A stretch of 64,000 bases of DNA from Reticulitermes speratus (Eukaryota > Arthropoda > Insecta > Blattodea > Rhinotermitidae). The notes beneath the pieces are model-generated. The model saw nothing but the letters and a program-made list of their open reading frames with translations, was not told the DNA's origin and ran no database searches. The DNA lies in the NCBI GenBank assembly GCA_021186555.1, contig JAJKFL010000011.1, positions 9,200,001 to 9,264,000 of the forward strand, read 5' to 3'. Every line of letters begins with the position of its first letter. The stretch's first letter is position 1. The translations under genes were made by a program, and so were the position numbers. Positions 1-11,354 of the stretch are shown here, piece by piece.

Positions 1-274
1 TTCATTCAGTCACTAATTTATTCACCCAAGGACTGTCCACCATAGAGTAGTTTTCCTTCACCCAACACTTACACTTTTCCACATGTCTCTGTGTTTAGTA
101 CCACCAGGTTTAAAATTAAAAAATTCCATTATCTGCTCGCAGAGTTTGTTAGACTCTTTATGTTCATAGTATAAACATCAATTATTTCACCTTACAACAT
201 TAAGTGACCGGTTTCTACAATCCAGAAAGTGTTTACTGCGCGATACAGGCTGAATTTTGAATATAATTCAGGAG

Positions 275-465
275 TTTTTGAGTTTTACCATGTCAGTATC
301 ATTCTACCAACGCTCCATACTCATATTCATCTATTGTTGCTCTTACTAGAAAGACAAACGGGCAAAGCCTGGGAACCTTCCCTCATCAATGAATGCTCTT
401 TCGAAAATCGGAGGAGGGGCGGGGTTGGAGAAAAGTACTTTCACTTTTTTTCGTATTTAAGTCTT
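275..465 (+). mobile_element. SINE-A-related fragment
   Basis: Matches the 3' half of 797-1105 in order (CAGTATCATTCTACCAACGC, CTCCATACTCAT, GAAAAGTACTTTC). No RNA polymerase III head. Confidence 0.45.
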
Positions 466-796
466 AAATAAGTACGTAAGGAAACAAAACCTATTTGGCT
501 GACAGAGAATCTGAGATTCGAAATCTATCTCCCGAATTCAAATATAGACTCTTAATGCTACAAGGACCTTCTCGGTGTCTATGCCTGGACTACAGTATTC
601 AGAAAGCAGACCCTAGCTGGGATTCTTTCGGCTGGCTCCTGAGTAGCAAGTCGCAGACACCGCGACAGATCTTTAAATGAGCACAGTCACTTCCCTATAT
701 AGAATCAACTGTTTGATCTTAATAATAATAACACGCCTGCTGTCTGTGAGGTACGAGCTAAATGTGTAAGTAAGATTTACATTATTTTTGGTCTTA

Positions 797-1105
797 AAGA
801 CTGTACAATGGCTCATAAGGTCAGTCGCCGGCCTGTCACCGCGAAGACACGGATTCGATGCCGGGCCAGTTCTTGTGGTGGGATTTGTGGTGGAGAACGT
901 GGCACTGGGACAGGTTTCTCTGCAAGTACTTCGCTTTTCCCCGTCAGTACATTCCACAAATGCTCCGTACTCATCTGCATCTTAATACTATTTTTATCGG
1001 AAGCACAAGCGGGCGAAATGTTAGAACCTTCCTACAGAGGCAAGCTTTTTCTGATATGAAGAAGCATTGGAAAGAAAAGTACTTTCGCATTGTTTCAGTT
1101 TCCAG
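797..1105 (+). mobile_element. SINE-A copy
   Basis: tRNA-like head with A box (GGCTCATAAGGTCAGTCGCC) and degraded B box (GGATTCGATGCCGGG), then the family body TGGCACTGGGACAGGTTT and CATTCCAC. 3' part diverged. Confidence 0.65.
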
Positions 1106-1699
1106 AGGTTAATAAGAATTGTCACGTTTCAAATAAAAAAGTGCTGTTAATTCCTCGCTAGCTTCCCAAGAAAATCAACTTTTTGTATCGTAACAGTTTC
1201 CTTGCACTGCCTTTACTCAGAATGTGGTCCTATTCTTAGAAGCCGCAGCTATGAACACTGAGCGCGCTGTCATGGTGGCCGAACACAGCAGCAGCAAATT
1301 ATGGGTCATTATTTAATTAAAACTTTCTGTGAAACTTTCTTCGTCGAAACAGCTAAGAAGAAAGTCAGCTGCTACTTTAGATGTTCTTCTTCTTAAGTTT
1401 TTGCGGCAGGTGTCCATATTTACCAGTGTTTAACCGCGTCTTTATATTCAAGAAGTTCTTCACCTTAAAGATGGCGGCTGCAGTGTATGTTCAAAAGTTA
1501 GAACAGCTTCAGCCAGAAAGCCAAATTACATGTTACGCCGTGTATCTGTTTACCTAACGTGATAATGATATATTTGTGTAACACTATGCCATGACTACCT
1601 ACTGAACACTCCATCTACAGCTTACAGAAAATAACAGATGTCTTTTTGGCAACTTTTTTATTTTGGTCATTTGTCCTTATACCGAGCCAGATTAATCCA
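1106..1699. other. no recognised feature
   Basis: AT-rich, with scattered TAATTA-type words such as TCATTATTTAATTAAAAC near 1309. Nothing gene-like. The short stretches 1-274 and 466-796 are equally empty. Confidence 0.6.
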
Positions 1700-1870
1700 G
1701 TTCACTACTTCCCACACCAATTATATACGATCCATTTCAATACTCCTCTCCCGCCTAAGTCGCTTTCCCTCAGGTTTCCCCACCAGAACTCTGCACACAA
1801 TTTCTCTTCTCCCCCATGCGTGCCACATGACCCACCCATCTCATTCTCTTTTATTTCAATTCATCTAAAT
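1700..1870 (-). mobile_element. RTE-type ERT fragment
   Basis: Minus translation gives [20 protein letters not shown], the signature end of arthropod RTE-type endonuclease/RT polyproteins, followed by frameshifted sequence. 5' and 3' truncated. Confidence 0.65.
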
Positions 1871-2051
1871 AATTTTAATAAAGAATTATAAGTCTGTAAT
1901 CAAAAAACGCTCAGGAAATAATTACATCTCCTAGTGCTGTGGTGGTAAGAATGTGTAGATTGTTACCTACACTCCTCATATACACATCATGTCATGGTGA
2001 TTGGGGATCATCAAAACCTAACTCTTCCAATATATATATATATATATATCC

Positions 2052-2427
2052 GTATCTGGAAAGTTTTGAAATGCGGTGCTGGAGAAGAATGGAGAAGATC
2101 AGTTGGACCGAACGTGTGAGAAATGAAGAAGTATTACACAGAGTCAAGGAGGAGAGGAATATCGTACATACAATAAAAAGAAGGCTAACTGTATTGGTCT
2201 TATCTTGCGTAGAAACTGCATTCTAAAACACGTGATTGAAGGAAAGTTAAAAGGAAGGATAGAAATGACGGGAAGAAGAGGGAGAAGACGTAAGCAGCTA
2301 CTGGATGACCTTAAGGTAAAGAGAAGATACTGGAAATTGAAAGAGGAAGCACTAGATCGCACCCTGTGGAGAACTCGCTTTGTAAGAGGCTACGGACCTG
2401 TCGTAAGACAGACTACAGAATGAATGA
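2052..2427 (+). mobile_element. ERT tail unit, copy 1
   Basis: Contains the C-terminal part of an endonuclease/reverse-transcriptase polyprotein: CWRRMEKISWTERVRNEEVL, then HTIKRR, GRIEMTGRRGRRRKQLLDDL and GYGPVVRQTTE, with one frameshift near 2190. It ends in a (GAAT)n tail. ATATATATCC occurs at 2042-2051 and 2428-2437, a plausible though low-complexity target duplication. The 5' edge (CTGGAAAGTTTTGAAATG) is the same as in the copy at 63.7 kb. Confidence 0.75.
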
Positions 2428-2437
2428 ATATATATCC

Positions 2438-3070
2438 AACTGCTGTTAATTTTTGCCTCCTTAAATAGGATATAAACATTTCGTAAACTTATTAGACAAT
2501 TCCATTTCTATCGAAAGGCATCTGTCCGTCCGGTGTAGACATATAGGCCTATTTAAGTCCTGGCAACACTTGTTCAGAACTAATCACTGCAAGAGGGATT
2601 GATCAAATTATTATATAATAAGATAGCGGCTTGTTTTCAGACCCTTATCAATCCAGTGATTATCGTTATTTAGATGGGTACCTCAGGTAACACGTGGTGG
2701 CAGCTTAAGCTCGTCTGTATGTTGCTTGTATCAGATAATTGTGCCACTTAAGTCTGGCGCAAGAGCGAACCAAATCGCACAATGTTGAAATTCCATGAAG
2801 TGTAGACTACCATAGAACAATCCGCTGACTAATTTAAAATATGACGTTGCCAGTTATCTACACAGACAAAATAAAATCTTGCAATGTTAATTCCTTATAA
2901 CGTTCACAAAATTGTTATTTCTGACAAAAAGTTGTATAAGAAAGTGCAAAGATAATCTGTAATAAAACATATATTATGTGTAAGAATGAGCAGTAAAATG
3001 CATAGATAAATGTTCAGTAATAAAACAGAGTATGCAACAGACTTTACAGTAATAATATATGACCTGTATG
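2438..3070. other. no recognised feature
   Basis: Unique-looking AT-rich intergenic or downstream-intron sequence. The same applies to 3256-3759, which has a small inverted repeat around GGTGTGATACCGTGCAGT at 3625-3680. Confidence 0.55.
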
Positions 3071-3255
3071 CAGTAGAACCCGGTTATAACGACATCGGTT
3101 TATGCGAAATCTCGTCTACAGCGTCACATAAACTGTGGTAACAATTAATTCCTCGCTGTTAACCATAACATTATACTACTCGGTTAGAAAGACACTCATT
3201 TGTAACGATATATAATATTCAGTACCTTTCATGACGTTATAACCGAGTTCGACTG
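3071..3255 (+). mobile_element. pogo/Tigger-like MITE, copy 1
   Basis: Ends CAGTAGAACCCGGTTATAAC and GTTATAACCGAGTTCGACTG form terminal inverted repeats. The body shares CTCGCTGTTAACCAT and a CCTTTCATGACGTTATAAC terminal block with the copies at 14.3 and 32.3 kb. Confidence 0.75.
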
Positions 3256-3759
3256 TATTTTTATTTATTTATAACTTAAAGAAGCTGCCAAATCTTCAGA
3301 CTGGTACAGCGTCGAATGGCAGTAACACAGGTGTAAACGCCTCATTACTTGCAGAGGATTTGGAGGGAAGCAGCAGTGGCCTAACTAGACGTAATATCCG
3401 AACACTTGTCTGGAGGGACCGAGGAAAATTGGGAAAAATATCGCTCAGGACAGCCAGCGTCCAGCACCAACAGAATGCAAGTCAGAAGCGCTACTGCTTG
3501 GTCTAAATTTCTCAGTCAGCATGATTGGCATAAGTGGTGCAGTGACAAAGCATACCGCGTAGACTAATCCAAAGTAGGGGACAGAAAATGTAGAAAAAGG
3601 TGCACTAATACACAGAGCTGTAAGGTGTGATACCGTGCAGTCTAGTGTATGTTTTTGCCACACTGCACGGTATCACACCCCAGAAGAGAGTGCTCTTCAA
3701 CAATATAATTCAACATGCTATAAACACTGTTATTGCTATGTTATATATTATTACGTATA

Positions 3760-4090
3760 ACTAACTAACTAACTAACTAACTGACTAACTCCATGGAGCA
3801 GAGTCCTTCTTGAGAAGCTAACAGGCCGTCAGCTAGTCAAGAAATTCCCCGCGTTTTATGGAACCCGAAGGTTCATTACCGCATTCACAAGCGCCCGCCA
3901 CCTGTCCCTATCCTGAGCCATATCAATCCAATCGACGCCTTCCTATCCCACTTCTTGAAGACCCATTTTAATATTATCCTCCCATTTACGCCTGGATCTT
4001 CAAAGTAGTCTCCTTCCCTCAGGTCTCCCCACCAAAATCCTATATGCACCTCTCCCCTCCCCCATACGTGCTACATGCCCCGCATTATAA
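3760..4090 (-). mobile_element. RTE-type element 3' end
   Basis: Encodes on the minus strand the degenerate end [20 protein letters not shown]. The 3' UTR GCGGGGAATTTCTTGACTAG and a (TTAG)n tail at 3764-3790 follow. Same family as 24.9, 40.6 and 54.8 kb. Confidence 0.75.
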
Positions 4091-4091
4091 G

Positions 4092-4127
<36 letters not shown>

Positions 4128-4143
4128 TAATAAATTTAAAAAG

Positions 4144-4390
4144 TTAATTTTTCCTGTCCACACAATGAAGGCGTACAGCGGGAGGGGAAGAATAGTTCCC
4201 CTCGTTCTTAACCTCGACATTAAGTGGAAGTGAGTGGTTAACTTCATGCCTCAGACGCGTTACCCCCTGCAAAATATTCCATTACCCATTTAGTAGAGGA
4301 TGTGTGGGTTCCAGAGCCGATCTGGTCGATTCGGAGAAGAGAAAAATCTCTTGTCTCTACCGCGATTCGAATCCCATATCTTTCAATCCT
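4144..4390 (-). mobile_element. SINE-B copy
   Basis: Minus strand has B box GATTCGAATCGCGGT, the CCGAATCGACCAGATCGGCT segment and the tail AAGAACGAGGGGAACT...CTTCATTGTGTGGACAGG. Confidence 0.65.
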
Positions 4391-4714
4391 ATGCCATTCT
4401 ATCTAAATATTCTTTGAATCTCTTTACACTAGCTATCCCTTCAAATATATTAGTTTATTGGTGTTAATTTTGTTTACTTTGTCAGCAAATTATAGGCTAT
4501 AACCATGAAGATATTGTTTAGACATTGAGGTCTTAAATGTTGGTGCGGCCCGATCCTTCTGGCCCCTAGTAAAGTGTCGTCCCTGATAAAATAATCAATG
4601 TACACGAGGGCGCAGGACCGACGAACACAATTTGATAAGCGATAATTTGTTTAATAACTGGAGAACACTGAAGTGAAACACACGAGTTTTGTGTTTTTTT
4701 ATTTATTTTATTAT

Positions 4715-5485
4715 TTATGGTGGATAAGACCATGAAGGTAGTCTCCTTGACTTAGACTGCACAGCCTTAGACGATCAACAAAATTATGAAAAACCCCTAT
4801 GCATTACATTTTTGTCTTGATTGATGACAGCAATTTCTTCTTTAATTGCACCTTTCAGTTCCTGTTTTGTGTGGGGGCAAGTTTCGTGTACTCATCTTTC
4901 AGATATCCGCACAGAAAGAAGTCTCGTACCGTGATGTCCGGCGAACGTGGTGGCCACGGGATGTCTCCCAAAACGTGAAATAACCTTGTGGAACAGATTG
5001 CGCTTCACGTCCATGTTGCAGTATGATTATCCTGCAAGATTCGTCACAAACTTCTCCTGATTATGCCCAGGATGCGTGAATGCTGCAGACCTGAGCAATG
5101 TGGACCACGCAGCAATGATTCCCTTGCTCTGCGATCATTTCAGTACGCACAGTTCTTGGAGCACCATGAGGACTCTTCTTACACTGCCAGTGTCTCCACA
5201 GTTACGTATCCACAGCAAAGTCCTGTTACGTGAAGGAATCGCACCGTGCCCAGGAGCATTAAACTACTTCCTCAAGCGACGCTGTGTCCGAGTGACGGAC
5301 TTTGCTTCGTAATAAACACGAACAGCTTAGTTCTGTGAGCTACACGCCACCTCCCCATTGTGACTAAACAGGTGTTAAGATGGCATCACCTTGCTTGTCC
5401 TTGCCGTGATGTTACACACCCTAACCTACACCAGTCGGAGTGGAGGGAATTCTGAAATGTGTCCCTCGACTCTGCGCCCACCCTG
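4715..5485 (-). pseudogene. mariner-type transposase remnant
   Basis: Minus strand: from an ATG near 5358, a HTH-like N-terminus (MGRWRVAHRTKLFVFITKQS), broken by stops. Near 4970-4890 comes WPPRSPDITVRDFFLCGYLK, the region of the third catalytic Asp. The C-terminus RLRLCSLSQGDYLHGLIHHK ends at about 4716. The right terminus CCCACCCTG ends at 5485, next to TA. I could not find the opposite terminal repeat. It has many stops and frameshifts and is not functional. Confidence 0.75.
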
Positions 5486-5751
5486 TAATTTTTTAGTATG
5501 TTTTAATCTATTTATAGACAATATAGACATTATAGACAATATCTCCTTTCTATTCAGAAAATCAAGCTAGAAAATAAAATTAGGTATACAAATGTTTAAA
5601 GTTCATATGCTTATATTAAGATAAGGAAGCAGTAATATTACAATACATGAGCTTGCCTGCTATGACAAGTGTCTTTGACGTATCAGTTTACACTAAACTA
5701 TTATCATTCTATAACGCTAGACATAACAGAATGTAAAGAAAAATTTGCATA

Positions 5752-5956
5752 AATAAAGAACTGAATATCAGTCTCAGCACAACAGTATCTTTATTTGACG
5801 ATAGAGTATATCTGTCTAATTGAGCTACATGTTTCGACATAATTTAGGTCGAAACATGTAGACAGATGGATTCTGTCGTCCAATAAAGATAAGGTTGTGT
5901 TGATACTGATATTCATTTCTTTATGTATATCATTAACATGCAAGGGGATGCCACAC
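5752..5956. mobile_element. palindromic insertion with 19-bp target duplication
   Basis: The flanks are GTAAAGAAAAATTYGCATA at 5733-5751 and 5957-5975 (one mismatch). Inside, arms of about 85 bp form a near-perfect palindrome around CTACATGTTTCGAC/GTCGAAACATGTAG. The GAAAC + ATGT + loop is reminiscent of hammerhead 3' halves, but no CUGANGA box remains. It is probably an older member of the palindromic Penelope-derived class. Confidence 0.62.
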
Positions 5957-6019
5957 GTAAAGAAAAATTCGCATACTTTTGGAGGGATATAAAGTTTGTA
6001 AAGCCAATAAATGCAAAAG

Positions 6020-6024
<5 letters not shown>

Positions 6025-6067
<43 letters not shown>
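6025..6067. repeat. AT dinucleotide microsatellite
   Basis: Pure AT run. Further simple runs elsewhere: AAT at 4100-4135 and 22137-22166, CT at 11323-11349, AC at 20388-20420, TC at 52029-52046, GAT at 56887-56928, AAAT/AT at 62848-62870. Confidence 0.9.
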
Positions 6068-6068
<1 letters not shown>

Positions 6069-6069
6069 G

Positions 6070-6660
6070 TATAACTGAATCGGTTATTTAAAATTTGGCA
6101 GCTTCTGAGTAGCTGGATATCTTCACCCTTCCAACTAACCGATTCGGGTGAACAAAATCCACAGGCCTACAAATCTGCTCAAAGCTGTATTCCGACCTGC
6201 GCAAAGTTCGTATAAACCTATGTACAAAAGCGCGTACATACGTATTTGAACGAATGCGCAGACCTGGAATACAATTTGTGCGGATCGAAAGATCCTATGG
6301 GGCCCGACGTCAGGCAACACATGCGAGTTGGCGCAGTGTTGCTGGGAGGGTCAGAGAGTTCCGCCCATCTGTCACGAGTGACGGGAATGATTGAGTGTAG
6401 CTGCGTACGAACCCCACCGATAGCAAATCAACTGCCACTCGGGTTAATTATTCATTACAACACTAACATCCATATGGAGGCTCTGCTAAATTAAAGGCCA
6501 TCTCGCGGTTAATAACGTACCCTGTAGCCTTCAGTTTAATGCTGAGGGCATACGTATGTTCAAATTGTTCTCAGCCCTCACCGTGAAAGCATAACGGGAT
6601 TTATGAGTGAAGTTAAACTGTAAGCTTGTTGCTGAGTACGTAAGACGTGCAAATAGTAAC
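6070..6660. other. no recognised feature; slightly GC-richer unique block
   Basis: No coding similarity. 6170-6500 has a more balanced composition than its surroundings and includes GGGTTAATTATTCATTAC, a possible homeodomain-binding cluster. A candidate for conserved non-coding sequence only by composition. Confidence 0.35.
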
Positions 6661-6985
6661 GGGGCACGCGGTGGCGCAGTTGGTTCAGGCACTGCGCTAC
6701 AAGCCCGAAGGTTGCCGGTTCGATTACCGATGGCGTCATTGGAATTTTTACTGACATAATCCTTTCGGTCGCACTATGGCCCTGGGGTCAGCTCAGCTTT
6801 AACAGAAATGAGTACCAGGAATATTTCCTGCGGGGTAAAGGCGACCGGTGCCTAGGGCTGACAAACTTACCACCTTCATGTGGCGATTGTCTAGAAATTC
6901 TGGGAGCCTCAACCTCCTGGAACCTTAAGGGCCTGTCCAGGCCTGTAATGGGATTGCTTTACCTTTGCATTACCTTTTACAGGAC
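6661..6985 (+). mobile_element. SINE-C copy
   Basis: Head GGGGCACGCGGTGGCGCAGT and B box GGTTCGATTACCGATGG, body AATCCTTTCGGTCGCACTAT, GGTAAAGGCGACCGGTGC, tail GGGATTGCTTTACCTTTGCA. Confidence 0.82.
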
Positions 6986-7098
6986 TAATGCACTTCCCGT
7001 CAGCACAAATCTTGCATCTGATCTATAGAAACTGCACATACACACAAAAATTACTCCAGTTAAGTTCCCAATAGTGTGAGATGTGAAGGTTTTGCGGG

Positions 7099-8390
7099 CG
7101 GCCGGGATAGCTTAGTCGGTATAGAGACTTTATTATTATTATTATTATTATTATTTACTGCAATTGGGTTTTCACCCGGTGGCAGTAGTCCTTACACTAG
7201 TACACACAATACAAATGTTTTCACCCGGTGGCAGTAGTCCTTACACTAGTACACACAATACAAATGTTTTCACCCGGTGGCAGTAGTCCTTACACTAGTA
7301 CACACAATACAAATGTTTTCACCCGGTGGCAGTAGTCCTTACACTAGTACACACAATACAAATGTTTTCACCCGTTGGCAGTAGTCCTTACACTAGTACA
7401 CACAATACAAATGTTTTCACCCGGTGGCAGTAGTCCTTACACTAGTACACACAATACAAATGTTTTCACCCGGTGGCAGTAGTCCTTACACTAGTACACA
7501 CAATACAAATGTTTTCACCCGGTGGCAGTAGTCCTTACACTAGTACACACAATACAAATGTTTTCACCCGGTGGCAGTAGTCCTTACACTAGTACACACA
7601 ATACAAATGTTTTCACCCGGTGGCAGTAGTCCTTACACTAGTACACACAATACAAATGTTTTCACCCGTTGGCAGTAGTCCTTACACTAGTACACACAAT
7701 ACAAATGTTTTCACCCGGTGGCAGTAGTCCTTACACTAGTACACACAATACAAATGTTTTCACCCGTTGGCAGTAGTCCTTACACTAGTACACACAATAC
7801 AAATGTTTTCACCCGGTGGCAGTAGTCCTTACACTAGTACACACAATACAAATGTTTTCACCCGGTGGCAGTAGTCCTTACACTAGTACACACAATACAA
7901 ATGTTTTCACCCGGTGGCAGTAGTCCTTACACTAGTACACACAATACAAATGTTTTCACCCGGTGACAGTAGTCCTTACACTAGTACACACAATACAAAT
8001 GTTTTCACCCGGTGGCAGTAGTCCTTACACTAGTACACACAATACAAATGTTTTCACCCGGTGGCAGTAGTCCTTACACTAGTACACACAATACAAATGT
8101 TTTCACCCTGTGGCAGTAGTCCTTACACTAGTACACACAATACAAATGTTTTCACCCGGTGGCAGTAGTCCTTACACTAGTACACACACTTGCTACGTGT
8201 TGGACAGTCCCGTGTCCGAACCCCGGTGGGGGAGAGATTTTCTGCACCCATCCAGACCGGCACCGAGGTCCACCCAGACAAATGGTACCGGGTCTCTTTC
8301 CCGGGGATAAAGAGGACGCCGCTCAGCGCTGACCACCCGAGTATGGTTGGTCCGCGTTTATGCCTGCTTGGGACAGCTTTACCTTAAACG
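7099..8390 (+). mobile_element. SINE-B copy split by a minisatellite
   Basis: The head (GGCCGGGATAGCTTAGTCGG, 7099-7128) is separated from the B box and body (TTGCTACGTGTTGGACAGTC, CCGTGTCCGAACCCCGG, 8190-8390) by TTA repeats plus a 49-bp array. ACTT is present at both junctions (about 7127 and 8187), which suggests one insertion or expansion between the A and B boxes. Confidence 0.75.
7172..8188. repeat. 49-bp minisatellite, about 21 copies
   Basis: Unit TCACCCGGTGGCAGTAGTCC + TTACACTAGTACACACAATA + CAAATGTTT, period exactly 49. Copies are almost identical; rare variants are CCCGTTGG, GGTGACAG and CCCTGTGG. Very recent expansion. Confidence 0.95.
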
Positions 8391-8471
8391 TTTTGAGGAG
8401 CTTGCAGCCTCCATATTCAGGGTAGTCTAAAAGGAGGAAGGAAGGCCCCTTAAAGGTTTATACCTACATAC

Positions 8472-8850
8472 CAGGGGTGGCCAAACCGCGGCTCGCGAGC
8501 CACGTGCGGCTCTTTGACATATAATGTGCGGCTCGCGGAAATATGTTGGCTTAGCTCCTTTTTGCATTACAATTCATATAAAAGATAAATAAAAAATGGT
8601 GAAGCTTTATAATTATTTACCGGGTATAAACTGAGAGTCCACTGGATTAAAACGTAATTTTAATGTTCATGATTTTCGTTACATTTTGTTACAAAAATTC
8701 TTAAATATATATATATTTAAGAATTTTTGTAACAAAATGTGCATGTAACAATAAAAACGTGTGTGTAATATTTGTTCATGTCTTGCGGCTCTCAAACATC
8801 TGAAGTTTATCGTATGTGGCTCTTACGTTAAGCAAGTTTGGCCACCCCTG
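8472..8850. mobile_element. hAT-type MITE
   Basis: The terminal inverted repeats are CAGGGGTGGCCAAAC (8472-8486) and GTTTGGCCACCCCTG (8836-8850). The 8-bp flanks are CTACATAC and CTATATAC (one mismatch), fitting the hAT duplication pattern nTnnnnAn. The subterminal part is GC-rich (CGGCTCGCGAGCCACGTG). An internal perfect palindrome sits around 8695-8745. Non-coding. Confidence 0.85.
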
Positions 8851-8858
8851 CTATATAC

Positions 8859-10007
8859 CAAAGTATACGGCGTCATGTCCCAGGAGTCTGCAGTCTTCAT
8901 CAGCACCGCTCTGACACCTGACTTTACCGTAAGTCTACAGGGGCGTTTGTAAAGCGACGTAATAGCCTCGTTATGACTCTCCAAGCGTCCAACTGCCAGT
9001 CTGTACGTACGTCTGTCCGTCTCTAAGTCTGTCCTTCTCTTCTATACGTATGTCCGTCTGTCCGCATGATTCCCATCGGAAGGATTTTCGTGAAATTTTT
9101 TTTATTTGGAACTTTGACTAAAATTTGTAAACACGTTCTGATTTGGTTTAAGATCAGACAAAAAACAACAGACACATTATATGAATACTAATGTGCATTT
9201 ATTACATCTCGCCGTGATTGGTATCTTTAATTGACACGAACTGTGTTCTCTGTGAGTTATGAGCTGAGGCCAAAGAAAGAGTTATAGAGCATGATCGATA
9301 TTTCGCCGTTTCTAAGATATCGGTTATAATCGACTGCCAAGATAAGGAGAAAACATACACTATGTGTTGTGTGAAACGCGGCAAGGCACATTTCAAATAT
9401 TCGCATTCTCAGGGGTTTTCACGAAAGTAGTCACAAATGGAGCGAAAGCGACAGAAGTGTTACGCCCTCCTGACATTACCTAACGCTTTGCCTTTGGGTT
9501 TATATTGCTGTGCATTTCTGACAGTCACAACTTCACGGTACATTTAATCAGCATAATTTCAATTAATAAGACATCTCGTTGTTTCAGATCGTGACACTGC
9601 AACATCCTATACTGAAACGTCATTTGAAAATGAGATGCAAATTTCTCGTGTGGAAACTAAAGTTCGGATATTCTTGATTATGACCCCTCGTGAGTTCTGT
9701 AGGTGGCTGGAACGTTTCACATTAACCTGATGCCTCCATCGTCACTTTCTTACCTTCCAGAAAACACATCAAATCTCCATTACAAATAATAACTCTTATG
9801 TTTGAAGAAATAAGATCTGTTTTTTAAGAACCAAACTAAACTCACAAATAAACTTTCCAAAGGATTTTTTTTTGACAAGCTGAGTGACTATCAACTTTGC
9901 AAGAAGAGCTATCCACAAAGTTATTTTGTTTCGGCGCCATGCCTATTTGTCGTGTTTTAAACAAGAATGGTAGGCACTACCTGCACCCTAGTACAGTAAA
10001 CGTATCT
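8859..10007. other. no gene; part relates to a dispersed repeat
   Basis: 9000-9130 resembles the TCTGTCCGCATG repeat of 25.9 and 38.0 kb. The rest is unclassified AT-rich sequence. Confidence 0.5.
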
Positions 10008-10268
10008 TGAAAGCGCCTTTCCGCCACTTTGCCATGAAGGCATATAGGGGAGTATAGGTATAGCTCCACTACTTCTTAACCTCGGCGCTAGATGGAGGGG
10101 CGTGGTTAAATACACACCCTGTCTCTTCACCCCGGGGAAAGAACCCCAGTACACATTGAGGAAGCAGGGTGGTCCACAGAGCTGGTTTAGACCCTTTGGA
10201 GAAGCGACAAAACTCTTGTCCCTACAGGGATTAGAACCCCGGACCGTCGAGATTATAGCGTAGTCTTT
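10008..10268 (-). mobile_element. SINE-B copy
   Basis: Plus strand shows CCATGAAGGCATATAGGGGA, CCTCGGCGCTAGATGGAGG, CCCCGGGGAAAGAACCCC. The head with GGGATTAGAACCCCGG is at the right. Confidence 0.8.
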
Positions 10269-10424
10269 GTAATAAACAGACACTTGCGTACCTACGCCAT
10301 ACATTTATTTTTGTAAAAATACAGCATTTCGGAAGCAGTGCCATTTTCGGATGTGTTTATTAAGAAAAAACTATGGAAAAGAAAATACAGACCTTTGTGT
10401 CACGTGAGCAAAACTTTATTTAAA

Positions 10425-10582
10425 ATCAGTTCACTTCTAGGGACTTCACAAGTGATGACAGACATCAGTTCACTTGTAGGGACTTCACAAGTGATGACAG
10501 ATATCAGTTCACTTCTAGGGTCTTCACAAGTGATGACATACATTATTTCACTTCTAGGTACTTCACAAGTGATGTCAGACGC
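10425..10582. repeat. 39-bp tandem repeat, four copies
   Basis: ATCAGTTCACTTCTAGGGAC + TTCACAAGTGATGACAGAC repeats from 10425, the last copy being diverged. The unit is a multiple of three and keeps a short frame open. No gene evidence. Confidence 0.88.
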
Positions 10583-11315
10583 AGCTTGTCACACAGCCCT
10601 GCAATCGCGTGGTACAGATCAACAGCCTACAATGAAACACTTTCACTGCCCGAGGTTTCCCATAGTCTTGTCAAAGATACAAATTGCTTGCTACGTTAGT
10701 AAGTGAAATATGCCGCGCCCATTTCCTTTGAAACTGCTGTCTGTTCGTAATTCACCTTCTCCAACCATGCCATCGCCTTATTACTGCCGTAAAAATATAT
10801 ATGGGGGTGATGTAAATAAATCAGTTTGACGCTAGTATAATTCAACTTATAAATTCAACTCTTATCGAAAATGCCGTGGCAGGAACTTGTACGAATTACG
10901 GTACTGGTTCTAGCAGTTTAGACTTGCTCGTATGGAAGGCAAATTATTAATTCATTTTCTTACAAATCTTTACTTCTATGGTGTCATGCTCATGCAACAG
11001 CACCGTTTGGTCACGTCAGATATCGACGCGACACGCGAATGGACGCGAACACGCTGATGTTCCGATTTAAAGAATCAACTGACTTGTATTAGTTAAGGTT
11101 AAAAAAAAGAAATAATACTTATAAAGACATGCGATGGGCACGACTTGTAGCATCCTGGCATCCTGGTATTCCTCGCATAAAAGTGTCAGCATAGTTAAAA
11201 GTGACGAAAAGATTAAGCTTACAAAATATCAGCAGTTGTTCTGCTGATTTCAAATACAAGCATCTACAAACAGACGAAAATGTACCAAATTCCGTGTACT
11301 TTTGTTTAGTGAATT

Positions 11316-11322
<7 letters not shown>
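10583..11322. other. no recognised feature
   Basis: Unique-looking sequence between a short tandem repeat and SINE-D. A CG-bearing patch (GATATCGACGCGACACGCGA, near 11020) is the only compositional outlier. Confidence 0.5.

Positions 11323-11351
<29 letters not shown>

Positions 11352-11354
<3 letters not shown>

Noticed and set aside
5076..5312. 78-codon plus-strand frame
   Set aside because: Antisense to the mariner transposase remnant.
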